Positions 7,556 to 9,645 of a stretch of DNA of 9,645 bases are shown here, piece after piece. A program made the translations under genes and the position numbers. The notes under the pieces were generated by a model. That model ran no database searches and was not told where the DNA came from. It saw only the letters and a list, made by a program, of their open reading frames with translations. How positions within the stretch are numbered: position 1 is the first letter of the stretch; every line of letters starts with the position of its first letter. Location: contig JACCZV010000290.1 in assembly GCA_013695775.1 (NCBI GenBank), positions 1-9,645 on the forward strand, read 5' to 3'. This stretch comes from Chitinophagales bacterium (GTDB taxonomy: Bacteria; Bacteroidota; Bacteroidia; Chitinophagales; UBA10324).

Positions 7556-9424
7556 TTATCGGCCCATATATACCATCAACACAGAAATGTCACTGGGGGA
7601 AACTCCGCTTATTCGGCTTGCCTGGCCCAGTGTTTCTGGCCTAATGCGGGTTAATTTCTGCCGGGCTTCCACGGACAAGGAATTTATAGAAGAATAATCA
7701 AAATGTTTAATGATTGGGGTTTCCTCCAATCTATTCATTTTTTCAACCTGCAATTTTTCCCGTGCAATGTAGCCCTCATACTTCATAACAATTTCAGCTT
7801 GCTCAACAGTTTCCCCCTCATAGTCTTTAAGAATATTTCTTACCTTCTCCAGTGACTCACTCATAGACTTCAAATCCGTTTGAGGACGCGACAAAATTGA
7901 AAATAATGACGATCGCTCAAGAGTATCTGAGGTTTTTCTCTCTGTGAGATATTGATTTATTTCAGATGGTTCTATTTTCTCTTTTTTGAAGGCTTGGATG
8001 ATTTCATCTATAGCCTCAGTTTTTTGTTTCACGCGAAACATTCTATCATCAGATGCTAAACCGATTGAATACCCCATCGGTGTTAATCGTATATCGGCAT
8101 TGTCCTGGCGTAGAAGAATCCGGTATTCCGCCCGTGAAGTAAACATTCGATAAGGCTCATCTGTCCCTTTGTTGATGAGGTCATCGATTAAGACTCCAAT
8201 GTAAGCCTCCGATCTTTTTAAAACCAAGGCGTTCTTCTGATTTACTTTTTGGTGCGCGTTAATACCGGCCAATAATCCTTGACAAGCTGCTTCTTCATAA
8301 CCGGTAGTTCCATTGATCTGCCCAGCAAAAAAAAGATTTTCGACTTTCTGCGTCTCTAAGGATGGCCTTAATTGATGTGGTGGAAAATAGTCATATTCAA
8401 TTGCATAGCCTGGTCTGAACATCCTTACATTACGGAATCCTGCAATATGGGTAAGCGCTTTATATTGCACAGCCTCCGGAAGAGAAGTAGAGAAGCCATT
8501 TAGATATACCTCCGCTGTCTCCCATCCTTCCGGCTCTACAAAGAGCTGGTGTCTATCCTTATCAGCGAAACGATTAATCTTATCCTCAATTGACGGACAG
8601 TATCGAGGACCTATACCCTTTATTCTTCCCGTAAACATGGGAGACTGATCGAAGCCCGATTTTAAAATATCATGGATTGTACTATCGGTATAGGTAATAT
8701 AACATGACTTTTGATTCGTAAGCTTCGGAGTATTGGTGAACGAAAACCTGCCAGGATTCTCATCCCCGAATTGTTCTTCCATTTGCGAATAATCCAACGA
8801 GCGACCATCAAGGCGAGGAGGAGTTCCCGTTTTCATTCTCCCACTTTCAAAGCCGAGGGTTAATAATTGCTCTGTTAAACCGATAGATGGTTTTTCTGCT
8901 ACTCTTCCTCCGCCAAATTGTTTTTCACCTATGTGTATAATACCATTTAAAAAAGTACCATTTGTGAGTACGACAGATTGCCCCATAATCTCCTGGCCCA
9001 TTCCAGTTAGAATTCCAGTTACCCGTCGATTGTCGTCTGAAACCAACAGAGCTTTTACCCCATCCTGATAAAAATTAATATTGGGTATAGCTTCCAGCGC
9101 TTTTCGCCACTCATAAGCAAACAACATCCTGTCATTCTGGGTTCGGGGACTCCACATAGCAGGGCCTTTAGAGCGGTTTAGCATCCGGAACTGTATTGCA
9201 GATTTATCGGCAATAATTCCTGAATATCCTCCCAGTGCATCGATTTCGCGAACAATTTGACCCTTCGCGACGCCACCCATCGCAGGGTTACAGCTCATCT
9301 GAGCAATGGTTTGCAGATTCATTGTCACAAGCAATACCCGAGATCCAAGATTGGCCGCTGCAGCAGCGGCTTCACAACCGGCATGGCCTGCACCAACTAC
9401 TATAACGTCATAAGAAGGAAACAA
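7556..9424 (-). CDS. mnmG: tRNA uridine-5-carboxymethylaminomethyl(34) synthesis enzyme MnmG
   Basis: The 622-residue FAD protein works with the GTPase MnmE in the cytoplasm to install the (carboxymethyl)aminomethyl group on wobble uridine 34 of several tRNAs, using methylenetetrahydrofolate. Visible motifs: dinucleotide-binding GAGHAGCEAA (11-20), SCNPAMGGVAKGQIVREIDALGG (44-66), GTFLNGIIHIG (156-166), the first family signature GPRYCPSIEDKINRF (272-286) containing the conserved Cys276, and the second signature AGQINGTTGYEEAACQGLLAGINA (367-390). The C-terminal MnmE/tRNA-binding helical domain is present (SVEARQKLTRIRPETLGQASRI). Length is normal. The start must be TTG at 9422-9424: an in-frame TAA lies two codons upstream (9428-9430), and the first in-frame ATG (Met35) would remove the FAD motif. 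It lies downstream of ybeY on the same strand and converges on the acylase unit. It carries an internal parS-like sequence at codons 462-467. Confidence 0.97.
   Translation of the reverse strand: MFPSYDVIVVGAGHAGCEAAAAAANLGSRVLLVTMNLQTIAQMSCNPAMGGVAKGQIVREIDALGGYSGIIADKSAIQFRMLNRSKGPAMWSPRTQNDRMLFAYEWRKALEAIPNINFYQDGVKALLVSDDNRRVTGILTGMGQEIMGQSVVLTNGTFLNGIIHIGEKQFGGGRVAEKPSIGLTEQLLTLGFESGRMKTGTPPRLDGRSLDYSQMEEQFGDENPGRFSFTNTPKLTNQKSCYITYTDSTIHDILKSGFDQSPMFTGRIKGIGPRYCPSIEDKINRFADKDRHQLFVEPEGWETAEVYLNGFSTSLPEAVQYKALTHIAGFRNVRMFRPGYAIEYDYFPPHQLRPSLETQKVENLFFAGQINGTTGYEEAACQGLLAGINAHQKVNQKNALVLKRSEAYIGVLIDDLINKGTDEPYRMFTSRAEYRILLRQDNADIRLTPMGYSIGLASDDRMFRVKQKTEAIDEIIQAFKKEKIEPSEINQYLTERKTSDTLERSSLFSILSRPQTDLKSMSESLEKVRNILKDYEGETVEQAEIVMKYEGYIAREKLQVEKMNRLEETPIIKHFDYSSINSLSVEARQKLTRIRPETLGQASRISGVSPSDISVLMVYMGR
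8025..8040. other. parS: parS-like site inside mnmG (one mismatch to the 16-bp consensus)
   Basis: The sequence TGTTTCACGCGAAACA differs from the canonical palindrome TGTTTCACGTGAAACA only at position 10 (C for T). It is embedded in mnmG codons 462-467 (Met-Phe-Arg-Val-Lys-Gln). parS sites inside genes with one tolerated mismatch are known in bacteria such as Bacillus. A 15/16 match only 1.47 kb from a perfect site is unlikely to be chance. ParB binding itself is inferred. Confidence 0.7.
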
Positions 9425-9426
9425 TG

Positions 9427-9439
9427 CTTAAAATTTAAG
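9427..9439. promoter_or_regulatory. AT-rich palindrome CTTAAAATTTAAG just upstream of the mnmG start
   Basis: A 13-nt perfect inverted repeat (CTTAAA-A-TTTAAG) occupies the 15 bases before the mnmG TTG codon, where ribosome binding occurs. It resembles the palindrome upstream of the acylase gene in its centre (TAAAATTTA). A regulatory role is speculative. No Shine-Dalgarno sequence is visible, as is usual in Bacteroidota. Confidence 0.2.
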
Positions 9440-9490
9440 GGCGAAGATATGACTCGCAAGGATGAAGACATATTATTCTGTCGAAGATGC

Positions 9491-9506
9491 TGTTTCACGT
9501 GAAACA
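9491..9506. other. parS: Perfect parS centromere site (ParB-binding)
   Basis: The 16-bp perfect palindrome TGTTTCACGTGAAACA is identical to the canonical bacterial chromosomal parS sequence defined for Spo0J/ParB of Bacillus subtilis and conserved across many phyla. It lies in the 83-bp gap between ybeY and mnmG, one base past the ybeY stop codon. In vivo it would nucleate CTP-dependent ParB spreading and SMC/ParA-driven origin segregation. parS sites typically cluster near oriC, so this window is probably origin-proximal. The match is seen directly; the function rests on the known motif. Confidence 0.93.
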
Positions 9507-9507
9507 G

Positions 9508-9645
9508 CTACAGCTCGAAATATAGGTTGACATAACTATTTTCTTTGTCAGTCATTGCTGCTTTGGATACAATATTATTATCTGAAAACCCCATACAATG
9601 AAGCAGCCCGTGAACCATAACACGTAACAGTTCATTTAAAAATGG
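9508..9645 (-). CDS. ybeY: Endoribonuclease YbeY, C-terminal fragment (cut by window edge)
   Basis: The last 45 codons and stop of a gene that continues beyond the right edge. YbeY is a zinc-dependent endoribonuclease used in 16S rRNA 3'-end maturation and ribosome quality control. The fragment begins FLNELLRVMVHGLLHCMGF and so shows the LRVxVHGxLHxxG core with two of the metal-binding histidines. The position of the third His in the usual HGxLHLxGYDH motif is occupied by Asp (HGLLHCMGFSD), which I recall as common in Bacteroidota members. It lies 83 bp upstream of mnmG on the same strand, so co-transcription is possible. The reading frame is open to the window edge. Confidence 0.88.
   Translation of the reverse strand, partial: PFLNELLRVMVHGLLHCMGFSDNNIVSKAAMTDKENSYVNLYFEL

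Overview
The window reads as chromosomal DNA of a member of the Bacteroidota, probably a Cytophagia-like marine or soil lineage. The evidence is an AT-rich composition, no clear Shine-Dalgarno sequences, a large secreted protein with a type IX secretion (T9SS) C-terminal sorting domain, and MnmG and YbeY proteins with Bacteroidota-type details. The genus assignment is inference.

Layout, left to right. (1) 113-1564, minus: a lipoprotein of the PQQ-dependent sugar (sorbosone/glucose) dehydrogenase family. (2) 1869-4460, minus: an 863-residue secreted multidomain protein with seven 60-residue propeller-type repeats, a MopE/thrombospondin-3-like acidic module, three Ig-like modules and a T9SS type A tail. 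(3) 4461-4763: a very AT-rich divergent intergenic region with a pure hexanucleotide microsatellite, (TATATC)9 plus a partial unit. (4) 4764-7178, plus: a membrane-anchored penicillin-acylase-family Ntn hydrolase. A 121-residue four-helix membrane protein (7178-7543) overlaps it by one base (TAATG) and is probably translationally coupled. (5) 7556-9424, minus: mnmG (gidA), convergent with that pair and starting at TTG. (6) 9508-9645, minus: the C-terminal 45 codons of ybeY, cut by the window edge and lying upstream of mnmG in the same direction.

The most notable non-coding signal is a perfect 16-bp palindrome identical to the ParB-binding centromere sequence parS, between ybeY and mnmG (9491-9506). 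A second copy with one mismatch lies inside the mnmG coding sequence (8025-8040), about 1.47 kb away. This suggests the segment belongs to the chromosome-partitioning region, usually close to the replication origin. mnmG/gidA is a classic origin-proximal gene in many bacteria.

Functionally, the left part encodes envelope and secreted proteins (a periplasmic oxidoreductase, a surface or secreted propeller/Ig protein, and a periplasm-facing amidase with a membrane partner). The right part encodes translation housekeeping (tRNA wobble modification and rRNA maturation) carrying partition sites. I see no CRISPR array, insertion sequence, tRNA or rRNA. I do not see a clearly new multi-gene system. 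The best candidates for something undescribed are the parS pair, the coupled acylase/membrane-protein unit and the microsatellite upstream of it.
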